Positions 15,861 through 27,776 of a DNA stretch of 64,000 nt are shown one piece after another. The position numbers were made by a program, and so were the translations under genes. The notes under the pieces are model-generated. The model was not told the origin of the DNA. It was given only the letters and a program-made list of their open reading frames with translations, and did no database searches. This stretch comes from Caenorhabditis elegans. Taxonomy: Eukaryota; Nematoda; Chromadorea; Rhabditida; Rhabditidae. How positions within the stretch are numbered: position 1 is the first letter of the stretch; the number at the start of each line of letters is the position of its first letter. The stretch spans positions 3,472,001-3,536,000 of the forward strand of contig NC_003279.8 in the NCBI RefSeq assembly GCF_000002985.6, given 5' to 3'.

Positions 15861-18800
15861 TCATTGTGGTAAGTGAACAGTGTTTTGGAGATGAGCAATG
15901 CGATTTTTCTGAAACAAAAAAACAATTAAAAATAGTTTTGTTCCGCACATTCCCTTACCAATTGAGCAATTTCTCGATCCTTTGCCGCCAGCTTATCTGA
16001 TAGAACTAGGACAGCACCAGTTGGTTTTTCATCTCTATCGAATCTTAATTTCAGTCTATCAAACTTCTCATGAAGCGACGAATAGTCCCGTTCCATTTGA
16101 ATCAGTTTTTCCTGACTTTCGATGAGTCTTTCTTGCGTCTGGAATAGAGGAAATTAGGTGGTAAGATTTTTTTTGTCTACTAACCATTTGCAGACTTTCC
16201 CTCAGCTGATAATAATCACTTGTGTCAGATTTTGGAGCAGGAATGTTGGGTTGCTCATCAAATGATTTTTGACTTAATCTCCTCTCCTCGAGAATTGAAT
16301 CTCGCGATATGGATTTAAGAGTCTTTGATCTATGAGATTTTGAAGAAGAAGCTGGAGAAGATATCGAGGAAGACGATGAAGAAATTGTAGAAAGTTCAAT
16401 TTTATTATGAGATACTGTTTCCGATCTATGACTCTTAGTACTTCCCGAATGTCGTTTCTCGAGAAGATCTGCCTGTATTTCAACTGTGCTCATTTGAGGT
16501 TTTATTACAGTCATCGCCTTTTTAACTTCTTCTCTTGCTCTTTTAACTTCCTTCTGGACGTTTGAATTGTTGTCGACTCGGATTTTTTCAATTTCACTGG
16601 CATGGCGTTTTCGGTTGGTTTCCAGCTCAGATTTGAGGCGGAGAAGGGTACGGTTGCAAGCTGTCAACTCCTGGAAAACAATCAATTATAAAAATAGTCT
16701 TAAAATTTTCAAAATGACTGAATTTTTTTCAATTTTTTTTTGAAGGCACCAACACATCAGTTTTTTGCTACGTGGCCTAGAAAAAGTTACAACTCGGCCG
16801 ATGACTTTTTAGAAATATTTTTCACATTCTCATTTTCACCTCGTTTTTCTTGGTTATATTGGCCTCAAGTACATCTAACTTTTCCTTCCATTCTTTATTC
16901 AATTGCAGCTTGATAACAGATGGATCGTTCTGAAAGTAGGCATGAGACCACTGGTGACGTCACTCCTGTACTTACCGCTTTCAACTTCCTCTGTAGCCGT
17001 TCAATCTCCGAACTTCTAAGGCCTTGATCGTTCCGCATAGTTTCAATTACCATTTCTCGTTTCTTCAACTTTTCTAAATAATCCTTTTCGGCAATGTCTC
17101 GTTCTGAAATTTTTTACGTTTGGAAAATCCGAAAATCTAAGAACACATACTCTTCAGTTTTTCCTTAAGTGAGGCTATAATCTCATCTTGACGCTTTCTC
17201 CTCTCCCACTCGTCCGGCTCATTCTGAAATTTGGAGTTTTAGTTTTTTAAAATAAAAATGAAGGTCACCTTAGTATCCCGTCGTTCAACAGTCTGCTTCA
17301 GCCGGCTCAGCTCATTTTTCATTTCTTCATTTGCATTTCGAAGTGTACGATTTGTGGTTCTTAGTCTGTCGAGTTCCACTCTGGAATAAACCAATTCTTA
17401 ACAAGTATTGGGACTACAGCAGGCTCCAAATGGGTCTACAAACCCTAGTATTATTTGTTTTATTAAAGCATCTTTGAATTTATTTATTTTTGAGCACATA
17501 GGAATTTGCGGGCAAATTAAAATTAAAAAAAAAAATTATTTTTGGAAAATCTTTCTAAAAGACTCCCATACTGATAGTAAAAAGGCCAAAAATATAGATT
17601 TTTCGCGGGAATTCAAATTTGATTGAGCTCTCTCGGTTCAACTCTTCCAACTCGGTTTTTCTGATTTTTAATTTAAAAAAATTTCAAAGGAATTTTTTTT
17701 AGCAGCCATTGTAAGTTTCTTTCAAATAGGCATTTTTGTAACCTAGTCCAACTGTCACCTGCAATTTTACCTCAAATCAGTCATCCTCCTCTCATCGGAG
17801 TTCTCGTTATTCCTCCGGAAAGTCGATAGCTCGGCGAGAGCATCTTCCTTAATTTGCTCACAAGTCACAAGAAGTTCTTTATTTGTTTTCGTCAATCTCT
17901 GAATTCTCGCCTTCAAATCCCGAATTTCCGTCTTCTGTCGCATGTTCTCTCCGTCTTTTGAATCCGATTTTGCAACGAGCTCCTGGAGCAATTGCATTTC
18001 TTCTTCCTGAAAAATTAATGTTATTTTTGATGCCGTGCCTACCTGCCTGCCTTAACCTACCAGTCGCCTAACCTTCTCGCTTTTCGCCGACTTTGGCAAT
18101 TGCTCAACCTCTTCCTCATTGTTTAATCGAGATGAAACCTGTGGATATTCCCATTCTGTCTGAACCTCTTCGTCTAGAAATTCTTTGAATCTTTCGATTC
18201 TCTCCGACACATCGTCCTGCTCGTCGTCGTTTTTCACAATTTCTGCTCTTTTTGCTTTTAGTTTTCGCATTTCTGACTCAAGCTCCTTGAGTTTTACTTC
18301 AGTTTTTCTGAGCTGTTCCTCAGTGGAACGGTCTGGAATTTCGACTTCCTGGTGGACAATCTCCACTTTTTCAATTATCTGAAACATTGAGAAATTTAGT
18401 TTATTACCGCTACAGTAACCCTACAGTATCTTTACCCTACATCTACAGTACCCCTACAACACATCTGCATGATCCCTGCAGTACACCTACAGTACCTTAC
18501 AACTTCCTATTGTGCAGTATCCCTACCGTACTTCTGCAGCACTCCTACAGTACCTTCACAGTACATCTACAGTACCCCAACAACACATCCACAGTACCCC
18601 TGCAGTGCACCTACAGTACCTCTACAACTTTCCTGTTATACACAACAGTATCCCTACCGTACTTCTACAGTACTCCTACATTACCTATTCAGTAGCCCTA
18701 TATCACATCTATGTACAGTACCCCTATACATTCATACACTACCTATACAGTATCCATACAGTACTCTCTCAGCTCTTTTAAAGTGCACACAGTATCCCTA

Positions 18801-21800
18801 CCTTACTCCTACAGTACCCCTACAGTACCCCTACAGTATCCTCCAATTTGCTCACCTGTACCCCTTCATCAATCTTCTCCCGAAGCAATTTCTTGTATCT
18901 ATCTATAGCGATCTCTTTCAACTCCAGCTGTTCCTTGTAGCCCTGCACAGCCAACTGAGCAGAAGCTTTGATTTCTTTGATCCGATTTTCAAAGGCATCG
19001 ACGTTGTCTTGAACTATTGTTCGCACAATTATTCGGTCGGAAGAAGCTTCTGAAATATATAGTATATACAGTGCGCCCAACTTCTATAGCGCCCCCCTAT
19101 TTTTTCTCATTTCACCACCTTCTGACATTTTTTACAAAAAACTGCTAATGCCATTCGATTCCAGATGTCGAAAAACCCCCTGTCCAAAATTTTCATAAAA
19201 AAATTCAATAGACTGAGGAGACTAGGTCAAAAAGTCTCTAAAACGACCGCCCAACTTCTATAGCGCCCCCTCGAATTTTTGATTTTTTCTAATAAAATCC
19301 CCTTTTTTTGGCTTTTTCTAAGAACAACTTATTCATGACTTAAGTTCAAACTGATCCAGACATCTTGCAAATCAATTTTCAAAAGAAATTTATCCGTGGA
19401 AATTCGTAGGATCTCTAAAATTGTCCTGAAACGCCTAATTTTATGTTAGAGGGCGCTGCGCGGCGCCCAATACTTGAATCAGCACCAGAATCAACTAAGA
19501 TGATCTACAACATCTATTTCATCGGTCTGAATTTTTTTTTAAAGATTTGCAACTCTTATTTTTATTATACTACTAGTACGAGATAGCATCTCTGTAGCTG
19601 ATATGGCGTTCCATGAATCCTCAATTCCGACTTTAAGAGCAGCAACATTCGGATATTGTTTTCCATTAGCGTACACGAGTCTCACGAGGGAAGCCCACAT
19701 ATTTTCGATCGGATTGAGGTCCGGTGAACAAGCTGGCCATTTAAGGAGTTTAATTTTCTTGCTGCTGAGAAAGGCACGAGTTGAATTGGCTGAATGAATA
19801 CTGGCGTTGTCCTGTTGGAACTGCCAGTTTTTTTTCGACGGGTGTCTCAAAAACTTCACTAAATCCTTTTCCAAGACTTGCTGATAATCTACAGCAGTCA
19901 TTTTATGACTTGTAAATTGGATGGGGAGCTTCTTCTTTTCCGAAAAAGCGGCCCAAACCATCACCGATCCACCACCGAAATTTCCTTTTGAAAAAACCAT
20001 TGGATCTTTTCTCAAATCTCTCCAGTAAAATCTGTTTCCGTCCGGCCCATCCAAATTAAATTTCTTCTCATCGGAAAACACAATCTGCAAAGTAAATATG
20101 TTGTTTTTTTTTAATTGGATCCATACCTTTGTCCATGCGGTGCCCATATTTTCCTTTGCAAAATCTAAACGTTTGAGCATGTGATCGGGCGTCATTGATG
20201 GAGTCTTATTCATTTTCTGTCGCACGATGGAAGGAAGGAAAAAATTTCAGACCGATGAAATAGATGTTGTAGATCATCTTAGTTGATTCTGGTGCTGATT
20301 CAAGTATTGGGCGCCGCGCAGCGCCCTCTAACATAAAATTAGGCGTTTCAGGACAATTTTAGAGATCCTATGAATTTCCACGGATAAATTTCTTTTGAAA
20401 ATTGATTTGCAAGATGTCTGGATCAGTTTGAACTTAAGTCATGAATAAGTTGTTCTTAGAAAAAGCCAAAAAAAGGGGATTTTATTAGAAAAAATCAAAA
20501 ATTCGAGGGGGCGCTATAGAAGTTGGGCGGTCGTTTTAGAGACTTTTTGACCTAGTCTCCTCAGTCTATTGAATTTTTTGATGAAAATTTTGGACAGGGG
20601 GTTTTTCGACATTTGGAATCGAATGGCATTAGCAGTTTTTTGTAAAAAATGTCAGAAGGTGGTGAAATGAGAAAAAATAGGGGGGCGCTATAGAAGTTGG
20701 GCGCACTGTATCTAGGAATTTTTCCTATTATCAGAAAACAGGCAAAAAGGTGACCTACCGGATGAAGAAGTTTCACTCTTGATATCCATTTCATAGTCGC
20801 TTTCCTTATCCATACTATCTTCAAGTTGGTCGACCGCTATAGATTCTCGAGGTTTCAGGGATATTTCTGGTTTGATGTGTTGGGATTCTCGTCGTTCCTG
20901 AAAATAGTTTGCATATTGTACATCTACAGTATATCTATAGTATCCTTACCCAACCACTATGGTGCCCTATATCAAATAATCAGTTTGATATAGTTCCCCT
21001 ACCTACAGTGCACCTACAACATCCCTACAGTACCCATACAATGCACCTACAGTAGCCCTACATTACATCTACAGTATCCAAACTGAACCTCTGCAGTATT
21101 GATACAGTACCGCTAGGTGCCCTCACTGCAGTTCCATCAATACCTCTACAGTACCCTTACCGTTCTCTGGCTCTACAGTACTGCTACAGAATCATTTGTA
21201 GTAGTTTTACAGTACCTCTATCCCAACCGTTTTCTAAATCTACAGTATTACTACAATATGCTCTACAGTAATCATTGAAGCAATTAATATATTGCAATGG
21301 GGGTCCTACAGTACGTCTGCAATACCCCTACAGTAATGATACAGTTCCCCTACAATACATCTACAGTACACCTACAGTACACCTACAGTAATTCCCTCTG
21401 TGAGGCATTATGCGCACATCACGAATTAACAGTGAAAGTACAAACCCCTTTGAAAGTCTTAATATTCTCCAATGTCGTTATCAATTCCAGATTCCATTGC
21501 TTCAACTCTCTCATTTCATCGTTCAACTCAGCCACTCTTTGCTCCTTCAAATGCACCATTCTCTCGAATTGCTTTGCTTTAGCACTCTGTTGAGAAGATG
21601 TAAAATATGCCAATTGCAGTTGTCTTTCAGCCACTTCATTATTGCCCTGCGGCTGCATTTCGTGCCCGTCAAAGTTGGACAACACCTCGCTGCAAAATAT
21701 AACAATTTTAAGCCTTTCTCTATAAAAATTTCCTTACTTGGCAGTTCGGAGAGCCCGAATTCTGAGCATTTCAGTTTCAGATTCTTCCTTCAACTTGTCT

Positions 21801-24800
21801 ATATTTTCCATTTTCGCTGCAATTTCGGCCTCTTTCTGTCTCGCCTGGAATATATTCGAGCGAAGTAGCTCAAGTTGTTGTAAGCTGACAGTTCCAACAG
21901 CTTGATCACGTAGGGTCTGGAAGAATAAAAAACTAGTTGTTAAAGTTAATTCTGTTCTGGAATATAACTTGCACTATTCAACAAGATAAAATTTGCGCGT
22001 AAATTGTGATGTTTTGTTTCAGTAAAAGTAGTACACCAGTGTTTTTTCGTTTTTGAGAAAATTGCACCCAAACGTCAGAGAATACGGTAGACAAAATGCG
22101 TATAGGTACTGATATATACACATTTGACGCTCAAGTTTAATTGGTGTTTTTTCTCAATTTCGCTTGTTTTGCTAAAAAAAATTTGAAAAAAAAACAACAT
22201 TCAGTAGAGCGTACTTGCACTTTTAGATGCACCAGGAAGTTCGGTAATCATGTACGTTTCTAATCCATTATGTGAATTGATTTTGGCAAATTTTTCGAGT
22301 CATGGTGCATCGAAAAACAAAAGTGCCGCCTTTCGGGCGGTATCGATGCACCATATCGTACGCGCAAATTCGGTCTTACAACTTACCTTGTTCTCCCGTT
22401 GCAGGACAATTATAACATTAATAAGTGCAACCCTTTCCTGTCTGAGTCTCTCTGAATCCCTTGAACTCTCTATATCATTCCCTCTCGACTTTTTCTTTTC
22501 TCTCAAATATTCTCGTTCATTTTCCCGTAGCTCTCGAATCGTGCTCAGAAGACGTCGCTCAACTGCTCCAAGTACACTTTTCAAGTCACTTTCATTTTCG
22601 ACATCTTCAATAAACTTTTTGAGTTCTTCGTTTTCGGCCTGTAGCATTGCTGATTCCTGATTCCAAAAGTCACTTTGGTCAGATACAACGTCTATCATTT
22701 TCTGGAATTATTGAGGGTTTTAAACATTTTTTTAACTAGAAAGAATAGACGTTTGCCGAAAACATTTGCCTTGGATCATGCCAAAATTCAGAAATAAAGC
22801 GGTAGGCAGGTTACAAACCTTGAGCATATTCTCTCTTGCCTCCAGCTCCGCTTCCACTGGGCTCTTCGCGTACACCGTCATTTCCTGCCGAGCCATCACC
22901 TCCTCATTATTAGTCTCGACTCCCGTAGTTTCTTTTATCAATCTCTTATATTTTCTCATCAATTTATCATATTCCTCAGTTGGAACACTTTGCAGAAGAC
23001 GAGTCTGCAGTCGCCCGATCTCGATCGTCGTCGTCTCAACTTCATATTTAAGCCGTCCTATTGCTCGTTGAGCATTGAGCTCTTTTGTGCGGAGCATTTC
23101 TTTTGATTTTCGAGTTGCTTCTTCTAATCGTTCAGTTTTCGTCCTCAAAATTGTGCATTGTCGTGTGAATCTGAAATTTTCGGTTTTTTTTGTTTTTCAA
23201 ATTCAATTTTTTTGACAGCTTATATCTCGATTGTCTTAAAAGGTATTTAAATATTTTAAATTAAAAAAGTAAAGAAAAAACATAGTGCATATTTTGTTAG
23301 TTGACAATTTTCTGATAACGTTTAAGACAGACGAGATATGGGGTGTCAAACGCAGCTAGTGTTCATTTGTCGGAGCCTTTTGGGTTGCGCTTGAATTTGA
23401 ATTGCTGCGTAGTTTTTAAGCAAAGCCACTGTTCCTACAGCTACGTGGAAGCTCCTACCAATCAACGTTGTTTGCCACGCCCCTCACTCCTCACTGATTG
23501 GTCAAGACTAACCTCATTCTCTCCATTCTCTCTGTCACCAGCATCCTCGTAGCTTCTCCCAGCCTCCTTTCCATTTCACTTCCTTCGACATTTATGGACT
23601 CTACCAATCGTTGAAGCTCAACTGATTCGGTCTGTTTGAGCTCTTCCAGGGTCCGTTCTTCGATCATCAAGTTTTCTTTTTTCAAGCTTTGAATCTCCCC
23701 GTAGGCCATTTCCAGTTGTGCCTTCATCTCCTGATACGATTTTTGAGTTGATTTCCAGGATTTGTGGATTTCCACGAGCTTTTCGTCCTTGTAAGATATT
23801 TCCTGAAAAAAAAATTATAGCCAAACACGTAGTGCCAGTACGGTTTGATCTACAAAAAATGTGGGAATTTTTTGCCCGAAAAATGTGACGTCAGCACGTT
23901 CTTAGCTATGCGAAATCAGCTGAAAACTCTGCGTCTCTTCTCCCGCATTTTTTGTAGATCAACGTAGATCAATCCTAAATGGGACACTCTGACACCACAT
24001 GGCCAAGTAGCAGGTAGGCAGGCAGGCATTTGTGTGCTTACCTCCAAAAGCTGCATAAGCTCGTAATACAAGTTGGAAATCAACACTGCTTGCTGCGCTA
24101 TATCTGAATAATCCCCGCTGTGCACAAATCTCGGTGGTTCTTTCGGATTCGGAGCATTTGGAGCATTTCTGGGCTCATCTTCTATCACCCTCGGTGATGG
24201 CTTCAGTGGGGAACTTGGAGCAACTGGGGAATCTATTTTTTGAATTTCAGGCTTGACTGTTTTTGTTGCCAGGAGCATATCTGGCCGTCGGATTCGTCTC
24301 GGAAGGGATGGCTTCACAATTGGCTCATAGGTACCTTCCGCGTACCTGGAGTAGACTTTATTGATTTTTAAAAAATAAATTGGTTACGAATTTACCTTCC
24401 CAGCTCCACTTGGAGCAGTGTGCAATGTTGTTGAAGCTTCCCAATTTGCTCATCTCGGAACTTCATCTGCTTTTCTAGACGGGTTATTTCTTCTCGAGCA
24501 CTTCCGAATTTCGCCTGTAAACAAGAGATTCAAGAAAAAATTTGCACATTTTTAGAGGGTTCTCAACTTTGAGATTGTATATCTGGACTCCGTTTAGCTT
24601 TATCAAAAAATTTTCAACTAGCAAAATACGTATCAAATGTTTTTCTATATTTTAATAGTAAACAATTTTGTGATAAACCAACAGGCAACCGAGATATAAG
24701 CCGTCAAAGCCGAGTTCAATTGCCGAGTTCAAGTTCAATTTGTTTTCCGGACTTTTCAACATGAAGGGCTCTGACCAAATAGTTCTCTCCAGGCGTCCGG

Positions 24801-27706
24801 CAATCGGAAAGTTCCGGCAATCGACAATTTCAGCAATTGCCGGTTTTGGAAATTTTCGGCAATTGCCTAAATCGCCGAAATTGCCTTTTGCCTGACATTT
24901 TCGGCAATTTTCAAACCTAATTATATTTTGGAAATTGAAAAAATTTCACCTTGTTTTTTGGTGTTCGGTTAGTCGTTTTCTAAAAGAAAACGGTCAAGCG
25001 GTCTTCAATTGCCGCGCACCCCTGGCTCTCTCTAGGCAAGTAGGCGTAGGCGCCTATAAGCAAACTTACATCTTTAAGCCTATTCAACTCGCTGAGCACT
25101 TCTCCATTATTTTCATCTTTCTGCTCAATTGTGAACTGCAACTCTTCCATCACTTTCTTCTGTTTCTCCTTCTCATCATTCAACTGCTCAATTGAATGCT
25201 CCAATTGCAAAATTCTCATTTGCAGCGTCATCGTTGGATCCTGACCCGGAACCTCTGACATAGCCTCCCCGAAAAGGTTCCTGGCAAGTGTAGTTGCATC
25301 GACAAGCTCCTTCTTCAACTGCTCCAACTCTTGCTCTTTTTCTCCAGTTCTATCTTCTCTTATCATAGTTCTCATTTTATTTGATTCCTCTACAACTGCA
25401 TTTAGTTCATCTTGCAGCCCTTTCACCCGATCCTCTGCTCTTTCAAGCTTCTCCTTTTGCTCTTCGGCTTCTGTCAGGCCAGTCGCATCTTCCAATGCTT
25501 TTTTATCATCTTCATTTAGAAACTTTGGAGCTAGCAAGTCACCAACTTCAATTAAAAAGTTCACTTTATCAATTGGTCTTCCGGAAAGCATAGTCTCCGC
25601 CGCAGAAATGCACTGTGAAACATGCTCCACGAGCTCTTCAGGAAGGATTTGAGTCAGTCGTCGGTTCTGATTAAAGAGCTCTTCAATTCGCAGTTGGCTA
25701 ATTTCTAGCTTGTTCGTCATTTCGGTATACCTGCCAATAGAAAAGTGAAAACTTCGAATCTGGCTCAAAAGTTTACCTAACAGCACTCTGCTCAATGATT
25801 CGGGTGGCTTCTTCCAGGGCATAACTGACGCGATCGATTTCTTCCCGTAACTCTTCATTTTGTGAAACAACTGCCTGAAAATTATTTTGGGAGTATTACT
25901 AAAAAATACTGTACCTGGTCTCGAAACGACAATTTTTTGTTAAACCTTTTAAGATTACTGACATTTCAAACCAGTTTTTTCGATAAAAATTATTTTGTCT
26001 TGTTAACTACTAAAATTTTAAAAAAATTAAAACTCATATAAATTCAGAAAAACTACGAAAAATCGATGGAAATCGCACAGAAGTGTGATTTTGAAATTAC
26101 AATAATATTTAAAGGAGCACACCTTTTTTCATACATATAACAATAATTTGTCGTGTAGAGACCGCAGATCGCAAAAATCATACTTTTCGTTCACGCGCAA
26201 ATGTATGTAAACTCTTCTCATTACCTGCATTTGCCTGCTAATTGTTAGCACTTGCTCATTTCTCAACTTCAATTTCTTGCTCTCCCATTCTGCTCCAGTA
26301 TCCTCTGTTTTTGCCGAAAGCCGGCGATTGAGCTCTCGAATTGTGTCTTCCAGTTGGGCTTTCTGAAAATAGTTATTCTCAAAAAATTGCTGATATTAAA
26401 AAATGCATTGTACCCCATGATCATCAAATTTGATTCAAATAAAAAGTTATTAGAGTCTTTTTTATAATCTTTGTACATCAAATCTGATGCTTTGTTTTTG
26501 CGATCTGAAAGACTTACATGTTCAGAAAGAGCATCCCTTTCTCTTGTCAATGTATCAACTCTCGATGCCAAATTCTCAAATCGATCTCTCTGATCAGCCA
26601 TCTCCCTATCTCGATCTCTATTCGACTGCTGTAACTGCCGATTTTCCTCCTTCAAACTATCGATTTGAGCTCGAAATGCTTCCGTCGAGTCTCCAACATC
26701 TGCTTTCGAAGTTATTCGGTCTCGAAGTGACTCGATTTCCAGATTCAATGCAGTCTTTTGTTCTTCCCATTGATCTTCCTTTTCAGCCATTGTCACTGCC
26801 TCCTGCTCTGCCACATTGCGAAGCTCTTCTGCTGCAGTGAATCCGAAACCCATGAGGTAACGGGCTCCATTGTAGAGTAGTTCAATTTCCGGTGGAGACT
26901 CCGATCCTTCTATTTCGTACTGGAATTGAAAATTGAGGGTTTTTTTTGTAATTTTAAATCAAACCTCGAAATGTCCAGAAATTTCTGATTAAAATTTTTT
27001 TTTAATATGTTCAAACTTTAGGAAAGTTTTAATGCTTGCCTGCCTGCCTAGATATTGCAATAATTTTTAAAATAATACTGTAAGAAGGTACGTCCTCATA
27101 TCTACCACCAATTTCTAGCACGCATGTAGGTAAGTAGGCATAGGTCGCCTGGCAGGCAGGCATCCTCTGCCTCCTTGGACAAATTGAAGGGTTCAAGTAT
27201 AATTTTTCTAGTTTCTAATGGGACTTCAAAGTATGTTGTTGTAATTTGAATTTTTATTTTAGATATTAAACTTTTTGCGAAATACAAATTGATCATAAAA
27301 TAAGTTTAAACTAGTTTCAAACTGAGTTTTAAACAAATTACCTAGTTCCTATTATAGACAGGTACGTCATTATGGCCTTGTGCCTACAGTCAGTATACAC
27401 GCATGTAGGCAGCTGGTAGGCAGAAAGGCATCCTGTGCCTATTCGGATAATTGAAAATTTCATTAAGGAATTTTCAGAGTTTCATCTTCAAGGGAGTTTT
27501 TAACTTGAAAATTTTTATTTTAATAAAAGGGTTTTAAATAATTTTCTGGTAAGCAGGTAGGCACTCACTGCCTACGCAAAAATCACGAAAAAAAACCCTA
27601 CCTCCGCCAACTTATCATACCAAACCCGAACTTCTTCCTCGGTAGGACCATCATTTTGCAAGAATTCTTCAAGTTGTGGATAGTTGATAGCAGCTAACTG
27701 AGACAT
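15861..27706 (-). CDS. ccep-290: CEP290 homologue, cilium transition-zone coiled-coil protein
   Basis: Twenty-three exons: 27706-27602, 26919-26518, 26362-26225, 25874-25777, 25730-25070, 24514-24396, 24345-24042, 23802-23513, 23170-22819, 22701-22387, 21916-21738, 21689-21446, 20897-20759, 19049-18856, 18378-18073, 18006-17771, 17380-17269, 17223-17151, 17103-16976, 16929-16840, 16670-16185, 16138-15959, 15908-15861. Every junction is GT-AG and in phase, giving about 1732 residues. Nearly the whole protein is coiled coil. Segments that look like CEP290 are YKDEKLVEIHKSWKSTQKSY (near 615), KEIAIDRYKKLLREKI (near 1165) and DEWERRKRQDEIIASLKEKL (near 1405). A Ser-rich stretch lies at about 1560-1620. 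CEP290 holds Y-links and assembles MKS proteins at the ciliary base of sensory neurons (family knowledge). A near-perfect X-box lies 57 bp upstream. Introns hold a Tc3-like transposon and several repeats. A minus-strand AATAAA lies at 15833-15828. The symbol also rests on remembered gene order. Confidence 0.88.
18400..18845. repeat. CTACAGTACC tandem repeat in ccep-290 intron
   Basis: Degenerate units of 10-20 bp of the form CTACAGTACCCCTACAGTA, filling the intron between exons 14 and 15. The strand and phrasing match the second block at 20920-21400. Long open frames across it (Tyr/Ser/Thr/Pro-rich) are repeat artefacts. Confidence 0.8.
19069..20708 (-). mobile_element. Tc3-like Tc1/mariner transposon, internally deleted
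   Basis: A 1640-bp element bounded by TA dinucleotides (19067-19068, 20709-20710), the target duplication of this superfamily. Ends are CAGTGCGCCCAACTTCTATAGC and its complement. The terminal inverted repeats are about 460 bp each and nearly identical. Each contains a second copy of GCCCAACTTCTATAGCGCCCC about 180 bp inside the end; Tc3 has the same plan, with two transposase sites in 462-bp repeats (literature). Between the arms is only the catalytic half of a transposase. It sits in a ccep-290 intron, with one end 18 bp from the acceptor of exon 14. Confidence 0.88.
19539..20225 (-). pseudogene. Tc3-like transposase, catalytic domain only
   Basis: Minus-strand frame from 20225 to 19539; a 42-nt intron-like piece (20126-20085, GT-AG) lies within it and its removal restores AWTK-IVFSDEKKFN, the normal sequence around the first catalytic Asp. 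The DD34E triad is complete: FSDEKKF, QQDNASIH and NPIENMW, with 34 residues between the second Asp and the Glu. The start codon is almost at the edge of the inverted repeat, so the roughly 100-residue DNA-binding part (paired-like helix-turn-helix) is missing. No stop codon interrupts the rest. The element is therefore probably non-autonomous but could still be moved by a related transposase. Confidence 0.82.
20920..21400. repeat. CTACAGTACC tandem repeat, second block
   Basis: Same family as 18400-18845 (CCTACAGTA, ACATCTACAGTA, ACCTACAGTAC), in the intron between ccep-290 exons 12 and 13. More degenerate toward the centre. Confidence 0.75.
23826..23965. repeat. F3 inverted repeat, copy 2
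   Basis: ACGTAGTGCCAGTACGG, TTGATCTACAAAAAATGTGGG, GTGACGTCAGCACG, ATGCGAAATCAGCTG, CTCTGCGTCTCTTCTCCCGC, TTTTTTGTAGATCA. Same order of blocks as 3111-3260. In the intron between ccep-290 exons 7 and 8. Confidence 0.65.
25908..26168. repeat. F2 inverted repeat, copy 2
   Basis: CCTGGTCTCGAAACGAC...TTAAGATTACTGACATTTCAAA on the left, TTTTGAAATTACAATAATATTTAAAGGAGCACACC...TGTCGTGTAGAGACC on the right. In the intron between ccep-290 exons 3 and 4; more decayed than copy 1. Confidence 0.6.
27040..27440. repeat. GGTAGGCAGGCA interspersed repeat
   Basis: Several units of the type GCATGTAGGTAAGTAGGCATAGG, CTGGCAGGCAGGCATCC in ccep-290 intron 1. The family recurs at 24010, 55950-56080, 58210-58450, 60390-60580 and 62985-63115, usually within introns. 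No coding meaning. Confidence 0.6.
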
Positions 27707-27762
27707 GTCTCAGTACATTTGTGCTAGTAAAAAGGTGCAGGGTGTCCCTTTCTGAGCCTCTC

Positions 27763-27776
27763 GTTGCCAAGGCAAA
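27763..27776 (-). promoter_or_regulatory. X-box (RFX/DAF-19 site) of ccep-290
   Basis: On the minus strand this reads TTTGCCTTGGCAAC, 57 bp before the ATG at 27706. It fits the nematode X-box consensus RTHNYYWTRRNRAC at 13 of 14 positions (only the first base differs). DAF-19, the RFX factor of C. elegans, drives ciliary genes through such sites usually within about 200 bp of the start codon (established). Position, orientation and the ciliary nature of the gene agree. Confidence 0.75.

Noticed and set aside
18387..19053. Tyr/Ser/Thr/Pro-rich plus-strand frames up to 194 codons
   Set aside because: They read through CTACAGTACC repeats and the antisense of ccep-290 exon 14.
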